Source: UBA9715 sp003452695 (lineage in GTDB: Bacteria; Actinomycetota; Coriobacteriia; Coriobacteriales; Eggerthellaceae). Taken from it: DNA of 44,830 nucleotides. The translations under genes and the position numbers were made by a program. Below, piece by piece: positions 26,701 to 36,255 of the stretch (positions are counted from its first letter, which is position 1; each line of letters opens with the position of its first letter). The stretch is taken from positions 1 to 44,830 of the forward strand of contig CAMOTA010000009.1 in the NCBI GenBank assembly GCA_946625225.1, written 5' to 3'. Under the pieces are notes generated by a model, which saw only the letters and a program-made list of their open reading frames with translations, was not told where the DNA came from and did not search any database.

Positions 26701-29700
26701 TTGCCGCTCGTGTCGCCCCACAGCTTGCTCAGGCCGAGGCCCCACTGAGTCATGGCCGTCGCATAGCCCTCGGCGGCGCCGCCCTCGTAGGCGGCCTCGT
26801 GGGCCGCGCGCAGAGCGTCGTCGATGGTGTAGGAAGGTTTACCCGTTAGAGTAATTGGCAGCTGCGCGACCAGGTTGCCGTCCTTGCCCTGAACGAGCTG
26901 GCCGTACTTGCTGATGGATACGGTAACGTTTATATCTTGCGTAACGGTGACCACGCACACGGGCGCCGTTATGGCGGTTACCTCGGCTCCGCCCACGACC
27001 TTGGTCTTGGCGGCCGTCACCACGTAGGTGCCCGGCTCGTCGAAGGAGATGGACGCCTTGCCCTCGGCGTCGGTGGTCGGGGCTCCCTCGGGCGCCGCGG
27101 CGCCGGCCACGTGCACGGCCGCGCCCTCGACGGGAGCCTTCACCATTTTGAAGCTCTCGTCGTAGGAGAAGTCGCTCAGCGTCAGCTCAAGCGGTTCACC
27201 AGTTTTAACGGTAGCTGTAGCCTTGTCGAACGCGGAGTAGTTCTCGGTGTCGGGGTACCAGCTCTCCAGGATGTACGCATCGATCGCGGCCCCGTCGGGA
27301 ATTGCGTCGGTCACGCCCATGACCTCCGCGTCGCCGTAGTTCACCTGGTAGGCGAAGTTGCCGCTCGTGTCGCCCCACAGCTTGCTCAGGCCGAGGCCCC
27401 ACTGAGTCATGGCCGTCGCATAGCCCTCGGCGGCGCCGCCCTCGTAGGCGGCCTCGTGGGCCGCGCGCAGAGCGTCGTCGATGGTGTAAGTTAGCTTGCC
27501 AGTAAGCTCGACGGGCAGCTGCGCGACCAGGTTGCCGTCCTTGCCCTGAACGAGCTCGCCGTACTTGCTGATGGAGACGGTAACGTTAGCTGTCACCGGC
27601 TCCTTGGCGGTAAGGGTAACCGTATACGTATCGGTCGAATCGAGCTCGCCGTCGCTCGCCTTGAACACGAACGTTGTCGTACCGAGCTCTTCGGGCGTGT
27701 AGCTGAATGCCGCCTCTGCCGAAACGGCTTCGGCTCCATCAACTGAAACCGTGTAGCTTAGTTCGTCATTGTCTGCGTCCGCAAAAATCGCGCCCAAATC
27801 TACTTCGTACGCTTGCCCTGTAGCCGTCTCAGCACCGACAGCCGCCTCGACGCCTTCGGCCAGCTGCGGACGGGCCTTCACGTTCACCTTGGTCAGCGTG
27901 AGAATCGGATTGAACGTGGACTCGCCGTCGTAGGCGGTAACCCAGTACTCGCCCGGCTCGGCGAGGTTCAACGCGACCTCGCCCTCGTCTGTCACGGCGC
28001 CCTCCACGGCGGTCAGCGCCCCGGTCCCGAGATCCACGGTGTAGAGCTGGGCACCATCGACTACGCTGGCCCTATCGCTGGCCGCCATCTCGGCGGCATC
28101 CTTGAACAACGAGGCATTCATAGCGAAGAATCCCTTGAGGACCAGATTCAGGTCTTCACCTGCCACGGCGTCGAATTCGCGGGCGTAGGCCCCGTCGGCG
28201 TCCGTGAACCAGGTGTAGGTGTCGCCGTAGTACTCGCTCTCGAAGAAGAAGAAATCTACGAGGTCCCCGTCCGCGACAGGCTGCGTGCAGACGGTCGTGC
28301 CATTGTAGTTGTCCTCGTCATACTTAGTGCCATCGTTCGGCAACGCGTTGTTGACGAAGAAGCCGCCGCTAAATGTAGTCGTCGAGAAATAACCGCTCGA
28401 AGTAATCGGCTCAATGCCGAACTGCTTGCTCGGCGACCCATAACGACCGATGACCAAATAATCCTCGGCGGTCTGCGGCGTAAAGTCCTCGGCGAACACC
28501 AGCTCGTGGGCTGCCACGAGCACGTCGAGTGCCGAGACGCCCTCTACCTTGTCGGAATAGCCGTAGTCCTCGGCCTTCCTGTTGGACACGTCTACGCCGA
28601 ACTGCGGGGCATGCAGGTAGGCTCCGGTCATCTGCGACGTGAAGTCCACCTTGGCACTCGTCTCCTCACGCTGCGTGAGCTCCACGGTATAGGTATCGTT
28701 CGAAACGAGCTCATCGCTGTCTTTCGCCTTGAACACGAGCCTGGTTACACCCGTTTCGGGGGTCTTGAAGGAGTAGCTTTCGGCAGCTTCTTGCTCTGCT
28801 TCGCCGTTGACAGACACCGTGTACGTCAATGAATCGCTATCCTCATCAGCGAAGATTTCGGTAAGATCGAGCTCATAGTCGAGACCCGCAAACTGCTTAG
28901 CGCTAACCGCCGCCTCGACGCCTTCGGCCAAAGTCGGGCGCGCCAGAACGGTCACCTTGATGATGGAGCTAATGATGTCCGTGTAGGCGTCGCCCTGGAT
29001 TGCCAGAATGTACGTGCCAGGCTTGGAGAACGATACCGTGGCAGCTCCGTCCTCATCGAAAGCTGCCGCTGGATCGAGCGCCGACGCAACGCCATCTTCA
29101 CCAATGGAAACTATAGGAAGATCTTCGCATAAGCCCTCATCCACAAGTGCGTTACCCGAGCGACGGCTCTCATCGACTGCCTGGCCATACCAGCTGTACC
29201 AATAGCCCTTTGCGTTCAGGGTGAATTCCTCGCCGGTTTCAATCGTGGCTTCGTCCATGCGCTCGCCTGCATCGTCTGCGAACCAGGCATAGTAGTCCAT
29301 GACGTAACTCGATGAGTATTCGAAGAACTCGACGAAGTCGCTATCGTTAAGCTGCGCTTCTAGGAAGGACAGGCCGTAATAATCCTGACCCTCATATGCG
29401 GCGCTCTGGCTCGTCGGTTTCGTCTTGTCTATAGGAGCTTCGCCATTCACGGCAAAGCCGCAGTTGGCGTTGCGCGTGCCGAAGAACCTCGTAAGGTAAT
29501 CGTATTCGTTGATGGTGATGTAATCGTCGACCGTCTCAGGCGTAAAAGCCTCGCCGTACTTCTTCTTATGTGCTACAACGAGGGCGTCAAGGGCGGAAAC
29601 CCCTTCGACTTTGTCGGCCAAGCCGTATTTTTCGGCTTCATCGTTCGTCACCTCAGCACCAAACTGCGGAGCAAACGCAAATGCATTCTTCAGCTCGACG

Positions 29701-32700
29701 GTATAATCAATCGTCACTTTCTGGACCTCGCGCTGCGAAAGAGTAACGGTGTAGGTTGCGCCCGCAGCAAACGGATCGCTAGCTGTGAAAACCAAGGTCT
29801 TTGTACCGGTCTCGGGTGTTGCAACGCTGTAGCTGGCTTCGGTTGCTACAGGGGCAGCGCCGTCGACAGACACGGTGTAGGTCATCGTATCGTCATCGGC
29901 GTCTACGAAGATTTTCTCCAGTTCGACCGTCCAGTCCAGGCCCACGAACTGCGTAGCCGTGGCGGATGATTCAACGCCCTCCGCAAGAGCAGGGGCCGTA
30001 TTGGTGGCATTGAACGAAACCGTATTCAGCTCGCCCGTAAAATCGCCATCTTCGGTTGCCACTATCTTGGCATACACGGGGCCAACGGCGAACGGAGTTG
30101 GTGCCTCTTGTGTGAGCCCCTCATCGGTATAGTACGAAACCGTAGCCTGCGAGCTATCAAGCTCGAAGGCGTTGCCGTTATACTCGGCCGACACGAACGG
30201 CGTGCCTTTATGGGACACATCCGCAATCGAAATCGTCAGGCCCTCCGCATTAAGCGCAAGCTTCTCCGGCAGCGGCTCCCATGCAAGGGTGGCAGCACCC
30301 GGCGCGAACACACGCCCGTCTTGGAAGGCATCGCCAAGCTTCTCGGCGGTAATGTCCGCTGCGGAATCGACCTTGGTAACGCCAGGAGCATCAGCGTCGC
30401 TTACTGCCGCAGTTACCTTGGAACCATCCGGCACTATGTAGTAGCAATTGGTAAATGTACTGCTGGACGCATCGCCCCCAATCGCACCGATTTTCTTAGT
30501 GCCCCACGACCTGCCAGCGGTCGTATACGTAGAGGCGGCATAGCAATTGGACACAGTCGCAGTCGTAGAAGACGCACCGATAATGCCACCAATGCTATCG
30601 TACATCGTTCCGTACTCATGAACGGCATAGCACGAATCGATTGTTAAGCCCTCGGCTAGATTCTTGCCAACAATACCACCGAAGAATTCACCGTAGTTGT
30701 TTTGCTTCGAAGCAATGTCGCCCGTGCTGTACGATGCCTTTACGCTGCTGGTTCCGCCTTCGAGCACAGCGCCAACGACGCCGCCTGCTCCGGGCATGCC
30801 GTCATCCAGCTTGGTAAGGTTGATGTTGCTTCCGCAATTTTCAATCGTCGTGTTGCTAATAGCTGCAGCAATGCCGCCAATGTAAATCTTCTGAGCGTTT
30901 GCGTTTAGCTCACCGCTTACCGTGAAGCTCTTCAGTGTTGTGAGCTCCGAAATGTTGCCCACCTTGCCGAAGAGCCCTAGATAATCGCCATTGGTCGCAG
31001 CGGTCATGGAAAGCCCGCTTACCGCATGCGCCTGGCCGTCGAACGTGCCGACAAACGGATGGTCGGCATTGCCTATGGAAATCCAAGGCTTGCTGTTCAG
31101 GTCGATGTCGGCTGTCAGAACGGCGCTTACCGGCTCTTCGAACGCGCCAGCGTTTACTTGCTTGGCCAGCCAGGCAAGCTCATAGGGCGTGCCAATTTGA
31201 TAGACGCCCTGCGCATCCGTCTCGGGCTCGTAGGAGTTTTCGCCATCCCATGCAACGGGCAGCTTCTCGAGCGTGGCGCCAATGGTGGTTCCCGTAGTCG
31301 TCACTTCCGCAATGTCGAACGTGTCAACTGCAGGCGTATAACCGCGCGCGCTAATGCCGTAAGCATAATCCGTGGCAGCAGGCAAGGAGTACGTTCCGTC
31401 GCTGTTGGCAGTCTGCACGGTACCCGCAGCATTCATGACTACTACTGTGTACGAGCCCGCTGCGAGAGCGGTGCCTTCCGAATCGCTTACGCTGAAGGTC
31501 ACTGCTTGCTTGGGCGCCTCTTCAAACTCACCCAAGGATACCGTTACGTCCTCTGCAGCTACTTCAACAGTCGCAGACTTCGTTTTGTACCCAAACGCCT
31601 TGGCAGTGTACGTGTACTCTCCTTGAGCCGTTTCGACGATGTACGCCTCGAAAGCGTTATCGCCCTTGACGGCAGTGATGGAATCGCCTTCGCCCTTTGC
31701 AAGCGTAATTTCGGTGTCGTCGGGGAAGCTCGTTGCCGTGAACGTGACCTTTGCAGCATTCGGCGTCTTTTCCCACGTTAGCACCGGCACGCCATCGTTC
31801 ACCCATGGTTTGGAGACGAAGCTTTCGCTCAGATCGGCTGCGTTAAGGCCGGCTGCAGAATCCAGCTTGCTCACACCAGTGGGATCGTCGGGTTGAGTGC
31901 CATAGCTCGAGCCGTTAACCGCAGCAGTGGTAAGCGAATCGCCAACAACGTAATAGCAGTTCTCGAAGGTGTAATTCGAAGCGCCATAACCAGCGAGAAT
32001 GCCGGCATTACTTCCCTTCTTTCCAAACTTATGTAACGAATACGTGTTTTTCACAGTGGTCGTCGCGCCGGCGTTGCCGATAATCCCACCTGCATAGTGA
32101 TACATCTTGTTGGTGAAACCAGCCGAATAGCACGAGTCGATAATCGTTCCAGCATTTGCATTGAAACCAACGATGCCACCCAGGTTCGAGCCATCGCCGC
32201 CGGACGACCCGCCGCCATCGATGAGCCCATCGAAGCAGCATGCAGTCACCGATGACGTTCCGCCAGAGGAGATCAGGCCGATTAACCCGCCAGCACCCTT
32301 GTTGGAATCCGGCGCATTAGAGATATCGACGGAGCTTCCGCAGTTCGAGACTGTGGTGTTCACCATCTCGCCGACGAGGCCGCCAAATGCATAATTGCCG
32401 GAAACGGTGAAAGCGCCGTCAACCGTGACGTTCTTGATCTCGCTCGCCGTCGTCGCGCTGCCCACGTTAGCAAATATGCCGTAGTTGCCAGTTGTCGTGA
32501 TGCTGGCAATGTTTTGGATGCTATACCCCTGGCCGTCGAACGAACCAACGAACGGCTTATCCGCGGTGCCGATGGGAGTCCAAGGTTTGCTGTTCAGGTC
32601 GATGTCGGCTGTGAGGATCGCACTCACCGGAGCCGTCAGATTGCCAGCGTTCACTTCCTGGGCCAGCCAGGCCAGTTCGGCCGCATGGCCGATCTGGTAG

Positions 32701-35700
32701 ACGTCATCTTGCTGAAGTGGCTCTGACTTGAGGTCGCCATCCCATGCAGCAGGAAGAACCTGCAGAGCGACCGTCTCGCTTACAGTAGCGCCATTTACGG
32801 TTATCGTGCCGCTCTTGGCAACATAACCGCGCGCAGAAACCGTATAGCTATACGTGCCATCGGGCAACGAGTAGCCAGCCTCTGTCGCGTATTCGCCTTC
32901 CATCACGGTGTCTTCCGCGTTCTTCACCACGATGGTCGGAGAATCGATTGGGTCGTTTTCTTCATCGACAACTGTGAAAGTAACGCTCTGCTTCGCAGAT
33001 GCGGTAAATGCAGGGATGGTAACCGTCCGGGCTTGACTTTCCACGGTGAAATCGTCCGTCTGGGTGGTGTAACCGAACGCTTCTGCCGTGTAAGAATACG
33101 TGCCATTGGGGAGCAGCGCCGTATAGGTGTCGTCCCCCTGCGCAACAGGCGTTACGGTCTTTTCACCCACGGTCAACGTAAGATGAACGTTGTCCGGAAC
33201 TGGATTGTCCGCGAATCCGAACGTCACCAGCGATGCGGCCGGCACGGTTTCCCAGCTGAGCGCCGGATAGCCGTCGTGGTAATTGGTCGGAGCCTGCTGC
33301 CATTTGTCGCCGAGCGTCGTGAACGCTGCAGGCAACGTGGCTGTTGTTAGCGGTTTGACCAGATCGGCATAGGTGGATGTAGCGTCATAGCTGTTCGAAA
33401 GGTTGCGGCCGATGGAAACGTCCGACGTGCCTTCCAGATAGAAAACGTTGGAGCAGGTCGGGTAGGTAGTGCTATCGCTTGCAACCTGCGCATAGGCGAT
33501 GGAGCCATAGGAGCGGGTCGCGCCTGCAGGCGGAACCACAGTGCCCGCATTGTATGCGTTTGTAATGATGACAGCGGGATCGCCATACGTGCTCGACGAC
33601 GTATTGCCGACGATGCCACCCGTGCCGTTGTCGTACTGATTGGCCGTGCCCGTATTGGTGATGGTGCCAAGGTTATAGCAGTCGGCCACCGTAACGGCAT
33701 TGCCGTAACCGACGATACCGCCAACACGCGTCTTTCCGGTGATGGCGCCGTCATTGTAGGACTGCGAAACCTTCGAAGCAGTCGTAGCATAGCCGAAAAT
33801 GCCACCTGCGCCCGAAGAGTAATTCGAGCCCACTGTCTGCGAAACGGCAGCATGGTTTGCAACCCGAGAGACTTCCACGTTGTTGGCGTATGCCACGATG
33901 CCAGCGGCAAACAGCGAGCCAGATATCGAACCTGCTACCTCGAGGTCGTGAATCTTCGCGCCATTTGCATAGCCAACAAGACCAGCGTAGTCCTGATCGG
34001 CAATCGTGAGGTTGTTAATCGTATGGCCGCCGCCATCGATTTCGCCCTTGAACTGCGTCTTATTCGCATCGCCGATAGGGCTAAATGTCTTCCCCGCCAT
34101 ATCGATGTCTGCCGTTAGCGTAACCGTGCGATTCTCGAAATTGTCACCATCGTTTACTTGCGCTGCGAGTGCAATCAGCTCGTCAGCGGTGCCGATAGTC
34201 TTGCCGCTGACTTCGAGATCAACGCTTTCACTTGCGTTGGCCTTTTTGTCCAGCTGATAGGTGTTGGTCACGGTAACCGTAATAGCATTCGCGCCAAGTG
34301 CGTAGGTGTTAATGGGCTCGAGAATGGTCGCGATCCCCTCTGCGTTTACACCCGCAACGTTTTCCACATCTTCAATCGTGGCGTCGGGGGCCGTCTGCAC
34401 AATTTTGTACGAAATTTCGCCATCCGTGTAGGTGAGACCGTCAATCGTTGCATACAGATAGACGGAATCCGCCTGCGCAGCAGAAGTAATCGCCGTCGCA
34501 TCTGCCGGATTCTCGACATCTGCTCCGCTTATGAGCTTCGTGGTAACGTTCGGAATAGAAGCGTCATTGTTGTCCTGAACGTTCACGACGGCCACTTCGG
34601 AAGTTGTCGTTGGCGTAAGAGCCTCGATCGCGCCTTCCGGTGTGAAGGTGTTCGTTACGATGCAGTAGTAGTCAGTGACGCCAACTTCAGACACATTTGG
34701 CATATAGCTTGCTGACGTGGCGTTTTCAATAGCAGTTGCCGTGGATACATCCGCATCGTGCTCGCAGGAGTACCACTGATACGACAGCGTGCCGTTCGAG
34801 CCAGTCATGCCGGATTCTGGCAGCGCGGCTTCCACCGTTAGGGCCTGTCCGCTTGCGCCCTGGGTTAGCTTGAAGCCCTGTGGCTGGGTCGTTATCGTCG
34901 GATTGCCAGCCTGCTCCCAATAGAGCAGCGGGTAATCAGCGCCAGTCTGGAAGTACCCCTTGCCGGCCTCGTATTCAGTATTGTTGAGAGCGGCGAGAGT
35001 TTCGGCGCTCTTCAACGTCGCTGCGTCTACGGCAGTTGCGGTCTGGAACGAATAGCTAGTACCGCCGATTGCGCGGTCAGTCTGTTCAACAGCCGGATCG
35101 CTGTACGTATTGAACATATTGTGGGAAAGGTAGTAATTGTCGGAGTTGTCGTACCAATGGTTGTTCGTAAAGCCGACCATGGCACCATAGTTAGTTGACG
35201 TGCCATCGTACTTGTAGCTTAGCTTCCCGAAGTTAAAGCAGCTCTTAATCGGGTATGCTGCGGTAGAGTTCGCAACAAAACCCGCCACGCATCTCTCTCT
35301 GCCAAGATTGTAGTTGTTGGCATCGAGCGAAATATCGCCTGCGTTATAGCACGCTGTAATCGAAGAGCCAGCAAGTCCTCCCTCGCCCACAAAACCGCCG
35401 ACACGCGCCGCAGTGCTCGTTATCGAAATGTCGCCTTTGTTGTAGCAGCCTTTTATGCTGAAATTAAGCGAACTGCTGCGGCCTATAAAACCACCGACGT
35501 ATTTCCCGTATCCGGTAATGGAAACCTCGCTGCCTACATTTTCAATAGCGAGCGTCGAAGCAGTTCCTTGGGCAACAACTCCCGAAAGATAGACATCGCC
35601 TGAAGTAATCGTCGTGCCCGTATTGATATCGCCTTTAACGACGAAATCCTTCAATGTGCCCTGCGCTGCACCAAAGAGGCCAAAGGTCATCGCCGAAGGC

Positions 35701-36164
35701 AGGCTTTCAGGCCTACCCGTAATGGTCATACTCAAAATCGTATGCCCATCGCCATCGAACGTACCCTTGAATGATTTCGCATCGCGTGCCGTATTGTTAG
35801 TGTTGTATCCAATCGGCGTCCAATTCGCGATACCGCTCAGGTCAATGTCAGTCCCGAGCTTGAAGTACGTGTCGGCGTACGCGGTGCCGCTATTCACGTC
35901 CGTCGCCAGCTTCTGCAGGCCAGCAGCGTCCGAAATCACGTACGGATCCGTCTCGGAGCCCGTACCCGTCCATTCGCCTTCGGCTTGCGTCTGCAGGTCG
36001 ATGCCGGTCGTAACGAGCGTCTGGCCGGTTTGGGAGGTATCACCTCCTCCGCCGGTGTTCGCCGGAGCGGCCCAGGCCCCAGCCGGCGTTAAGCCCAACA
36101 CGAGGACGACCGACAACAAGGTCGTCATAACGCGTTGGAATGGAGATCGCTTCGATGCGTCCAT
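23775..36164 (-). CDS. Giant (4129-residue) surface protein with GLUG, cadherin-like, DUF4430-like, FIVAR-like and LRR_5 regions
   Basis: This first gene of the operon lies directly behind the riboswitch terminator. Signal peptide ~1-33 (LLSVVLVLGLTPAGAWA). GLUG blocks lie at ~70-410, 660-970, 1155-1465 and 1650-1965, separated by Ig-like (~420-655) and carboxypeptidase-regulatory/PEGA-like sandwiches (YSYTVSARGYVAKSGTITV). Cadherin-like domains (IFADEDSDSLTYTVS) at ~2060, 2410 and 2765 alternate with four divergent DUF4430-like domains (~2142-2300, 2500-2655, 2858-3020, 3076-3240) showing VSALDALVVAHKKKYG, GFAVNGEAP and SDFVEFFEY or equivalents. A W-V module (~3305-3385), long Ala-rich FIVAR-like helices (~3390-3955) and BspA-type LRR_5 repeats (IGAKAFKASKLKKVV, IGKQAFAGSKQLKNF) end the chain. 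It is likely a long stalked surface receptor or adhesin. Binding of corrinoids by the DUF4430-like units is inference. GGAAAGGA lies seven bases before the ATG. Confidence 0.92.
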   Translation of the reverse strand: MDASKRSPFQRVMTTLLSVVLVLGLTPAGAWAAPANTGGGGDTSQTGQTLVTTGIDLQTQAEGEWTGTGSETDPYVISDAAGLQKLATDVNSGTAYADTYFKLGTDIDLSGIANWTPIGYNTNNTARDAKSFKGTFDGDGHTILSMTITGRPESLPSAMTFGLFGAAQGTLKDFVVKGDINTGTTITSGDVYLSGVVAQGTASTLAIENVGSEVSITGYGKYVGGFIGRSSSLNFSIKGCYNKGDISITSTAARVGGFVGEGGLAGSSITACYNAGDISLDANNYNLGRERCVAGFVANSTAAYPIKSCFNFGKLSYKYDGTSTNYGAMVGFTNNHWYDNSDNYYLSHNMFNTYSDPAVEQTDRAIGGTSYSFQTATAVDAATLKSAETLAALNNTEYEAGKGYFQTGADYPLLYWEQAGNPTITTQPQGFKLTQGASGQALTVEAALPESGMTGSNGTLSYQWYSCEHDADVSTATAIENATSASYMPNVSEVGVTDYYCIVTNTFTPEGAIEALTPTTTSEVAVVNVQDNNDASIPNVTTKLISGADVENPADATAITSAAQADSVYLYATIDGLTYTDGEISYKIVQTAPDATIEDVENVAGVNAEGIATILEPINTYALGANAITVTVTNTYQLDKKANASESVDLEVSGKTIGTADELIALAAQVNDGDNFENRTVTLTADIDMAGKTFSPIGDANKTQFKGEIDGGGHTINNLTIADQDYAGLVGYANGAKIHDLEVAGSISGSLFAAGIVAYANNVEVSRVANHAAVSQTVGSNYSSGAGGIFGYATTASKVSQSYNDGAITGKTRVGGIVGYGNAVTVADCYNLGTITNTGTANQYDNGTGGIVGNTSSSTYGDPAVIITNAYNAGTVVPPAGATRSYGSIAYAQVASDSTTYPTCSNVFYLEGTSDVSIGRNLSNSYDATSTYADLVKPLTTATLPAAFTTLGDKWQQAPTNYHDGYPALSWETVPAASLVTFGFADNPVPDNVHLTLTVGEKTVTPVAQGDDTYTALLPNGTYSYTAEAFGYTTQTDDFTVESQARTVTIPAFTASAKQSVTFTVVDEENDPIDSPTIVVKNAEDTVMEGEYATEAGYSLPDGTYSYTVSARGYVAKSGTITVNGATVSETVALQVLPAAWDGDLKSEPLQQDDVYQIGHAAELAWLAQEVNAGNLTAPVSAILTADIDLNSKPWTPIGTADKPFVGSFDGQGYSIQNIASITTTGNYGIFANVGSATTASEIKNVTVDGAFTVSGNYAFGGLVGEMVNTTVSNCGSSVDISNAPDSNKGAGGLIGLISSGGTSSVTACCFDGLIDGGGSSGGDGSNLGGIVGFNANAGTIIDSCYSAGFTNKMYHYAGGIIGNAGATTTVKNTYSLHKFGKKGSNAGILAGYGASNYTFENCYYVVGDSLTTAAVNGSSYGTQPDDPTGVSKLDSAAGLNAADLSESFVSKPWVNDGVPVLTWEKTPNAAKVTFTATSFPDDTEITLAKGEGDSITAVKGDNAFEAYIVETAQGEYTYTAKAFGYKTKSATVEVAAEDVTVSLGEFEEAPKQAVTFSVSDSEGTALAAGSYTVVVMNAAGTVQTANSDGTYSLPAATDYAYGISARGYTPAVDTFDIAEVTTTGTTIGATLEKLPVAWDGENSYEPETDAQGVYQIGTPYELAWLAKQVNAGAFEEPVSAVLTADIDLNSKPWISIGNADHPFVGTFDGQAHAVSGLSMTAATNGDYLGLFGKVGNISELTTLKSFTVSGELNANAQKIYIGGIAAAISNTTIENCGSNINLTKLDDGMPGAGGVVGAVLEGGTSSVKASYSTGDIASKQNNYGEFFGGIVGKNLAEGLTIDSCYAVHEYGTMYDSIGGIIGASSTTATVSNCYAASTYTTAGRSWGTKKIGAIGGDASSSTFTNCYYIVPDGSKVTAAVSDADAPGVTKVDSAADITAEKLGDAFQDGRVFAPGAATLAWEPLPEKLALNAEGLTISIADVSHKGTPFVSAEYNGNAFELDSSQATVSYYTDEGLTQEAPTPFAVGPVYAKIVATEDGDFTGELNTVSFNATNTAPALAEGVESSATATQFVGLDWTVELEKIFVDADDDTMTYTVSVDGAAPVATEASYSVATPETGTKTLVFTASDPFAAGATYTVTLSQREVQKVTIDYTVELKNAFAFAPQFGAEVTNDEAEKYGLADKVEGVSALDALVVAHKKKYGEAFTPETVDDYITINEYDYLTRFFGTRNANCGFAVNGEAPIDKTKPTSQSAAYEGQDYYGLSFLEAQLNDSDFVEFFEYSSSYVMDYYAWFADDAGERMDEATIETGEEFTLNAKGYWYSWYGQAVDESRRSGNALVDEGLCEDLPIVSIGEDGVASALDPAAAFDEDGAATVSFSKPGTYILAIQGDAYTDIISSIIKVTVLARPTLAEGVEAAVSAKQFAGLDYELDLTEIFADEDSDSLTYTVSVNGEAEQEAAESYSFKTPETGVTRLVFKAKDSDELVSNDTYTVELTQREETSAKVDFTSQMTGAYLHAPQFGVDVSNRKAEDYGYSDKVEGVSALDVLVAAHELVFAEDFTPQTAEDYLVIGRYGSPSKQFGIEPITSSGYFSTTTFSGGFFVNNALPNDGTKYDEDNYNGTTVCTQPVADGDLVDFFFFESEYYGDTYTWFTDADGAYAREFDAVAGEDLNLVLKGFFAMNASLFKDAAEMAASDRASVVDGAQLYTVDLGTGALTAVEGAVTDEGEVALNLAEPGEYWVTAYDGESTFNPILTLTKVNVKARPQLAEGVEAAVGAETATGQAYEVDLGAIFADADNDELSYTVSVDGAEAVSAEAAFSYTPEELGTTTFVFKASDGELDSTDTYTVTLTAKEPVTANVTVSISKYGELVQGKDGNLVAQLPVELTGKLTYTIDDALRAAHEAAYEGGAAEGYATAMTQWGLGLSKLWGDTSGNFAYQVNYGDAEVMGVTDAIPDGAAIDAYILESWYPDTENYSAFDKATATVKTGEPLELTLSDFSYDESFKMVKAPVEGAAVHVAGAAAPEGAPTTDAEGKASISFDEPGTYVVTAAKTKVVGGAEVTAITAPVCVVTVTQDINVTVSISKYGQLVQGKDGNLVAQLPITLTGKPSYTIDDALRAAHEAAYEGGAAEGYATAMTQWGLGLSKLWGDTSGNFAYQVNYGDAEVMGVTDAIPDGAAIDAYILESWYPDTENYSAFDKATATVKTGEPLELTLSDFSYDESFKMVKAPVEGAAVHVAGAAAPEGAPTTDAEGKASISFDEPGTYVVTAAKTKVVGGAEVTAITAPVCVVTVIQKPLATAVDKEVLDLRADMAADYADRIVASADGTDVSETQLWVPVDAKQALDEAITAAKKAVKEATYVEELDASKDALAEALETAKAAAKPGTKEAVDKAAADQAAAAEVKALIDALPAADQATADNAEAAAAAKAAYDALTDDQKALIEGTDVAKMNDVKAAADADAAAKAAAAEQAAAKQAAASELGEALQAAKSANVVDASDEAKADLAQAIQAAEAALANDAATAADLASVKDALNTALGAAEAQQAAADEQAAIDAAVKAALDKAAAAAVQAKIDALPTATEATADNAEAAAAAKAAYDALTDEQKALIEGTDVAKMNDVKAAADADAAAKAAAAEQAAAKQAAASELSEALDAAKSTSVADASDEAKAALEQAIQAAEAALANDAATAADLASAKDALNAALAAAEAQQAAAEEAAELASATDDLKAAIDAAKAADTTGASDQAKAALAQAIEAAEAAAAKEGATLDEIADAQAALDLATGTVAQEQQQAADAQKQAAKEAATSDLAKAIEDAESTNVVDASDSAKASLNAAIDAAKATLADPDSSTAQLAAAKAMLAAASKTATDEQKVADDAKQAAADKAAGDEAAAKAVTDAIAALPAADKATAADADKADAAQAAYDKLTADQKALVPADSVKKLADVKKATDAAKAAAAEEAKNGLAVGKTFTVKNAQGTFTYKVTAAKQVMLTKAANTKKNGKVTVNQVKYNNVTYKVTAIGAKAFKASKLKKVVTGANVTSIGKQAFAGSKQLKNFTVGKNVKKIGAKAFKGAAKLKKLTVKSKSLTAKKNVKNCLKGSKVKTVKLSGAKGKVKTKTVKAFKSAGKKGVKVK
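26290..26831. repeat. 542-bp exact part of a 657-bp tandem duplication, copy 1
   Basis: This block matches 26947-27488 at an offset of 657 bases (219 codons) and encodes most of the fourth DUF4430-like unit with its following sandwich. Flanking bases between the copies are similar but diverged. Confidence 0.9.
26947..27488. repeat. 542-bp exact part of a 657-bp tandem duplication, copy 2
   Basis: Partner of 26290-26831, encoding the third DUF4430-like unit. The copies differ only near their edges (for example ELTGKLTYTIDDAL here against TLTGKPSYTIDDAL in copy 1). That pattern is typical of recent duplication with edge divergence or gene conversion. Confidence 0.9.
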
Positions 36165-36193
36165 GGCCCCATCCTTTCCTTCTGTTCGTCCTC

Positions 36194-36223
36194 GCCGCAG
36201 GTGCAGACAGCCTGCCCTGCGGC
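36194..36223 (-). promoter_or_regulatory. Leader hairpin before the giant gene
   Basis: GCCGCAGG pairs with CCTGCGGC, with an inner GCAG/CTGC stem and a 5-base loop. It lies between the intrinsic terminator and the ribosome binding site of the giant gene. It could protect the processed or antiterminated mRNA 5' end; its role is not known. Confidence 0.4.
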
Positions 36224-36255
36224 GTAAAACCCCTTGTCATTCGTGCACGGCCAAC

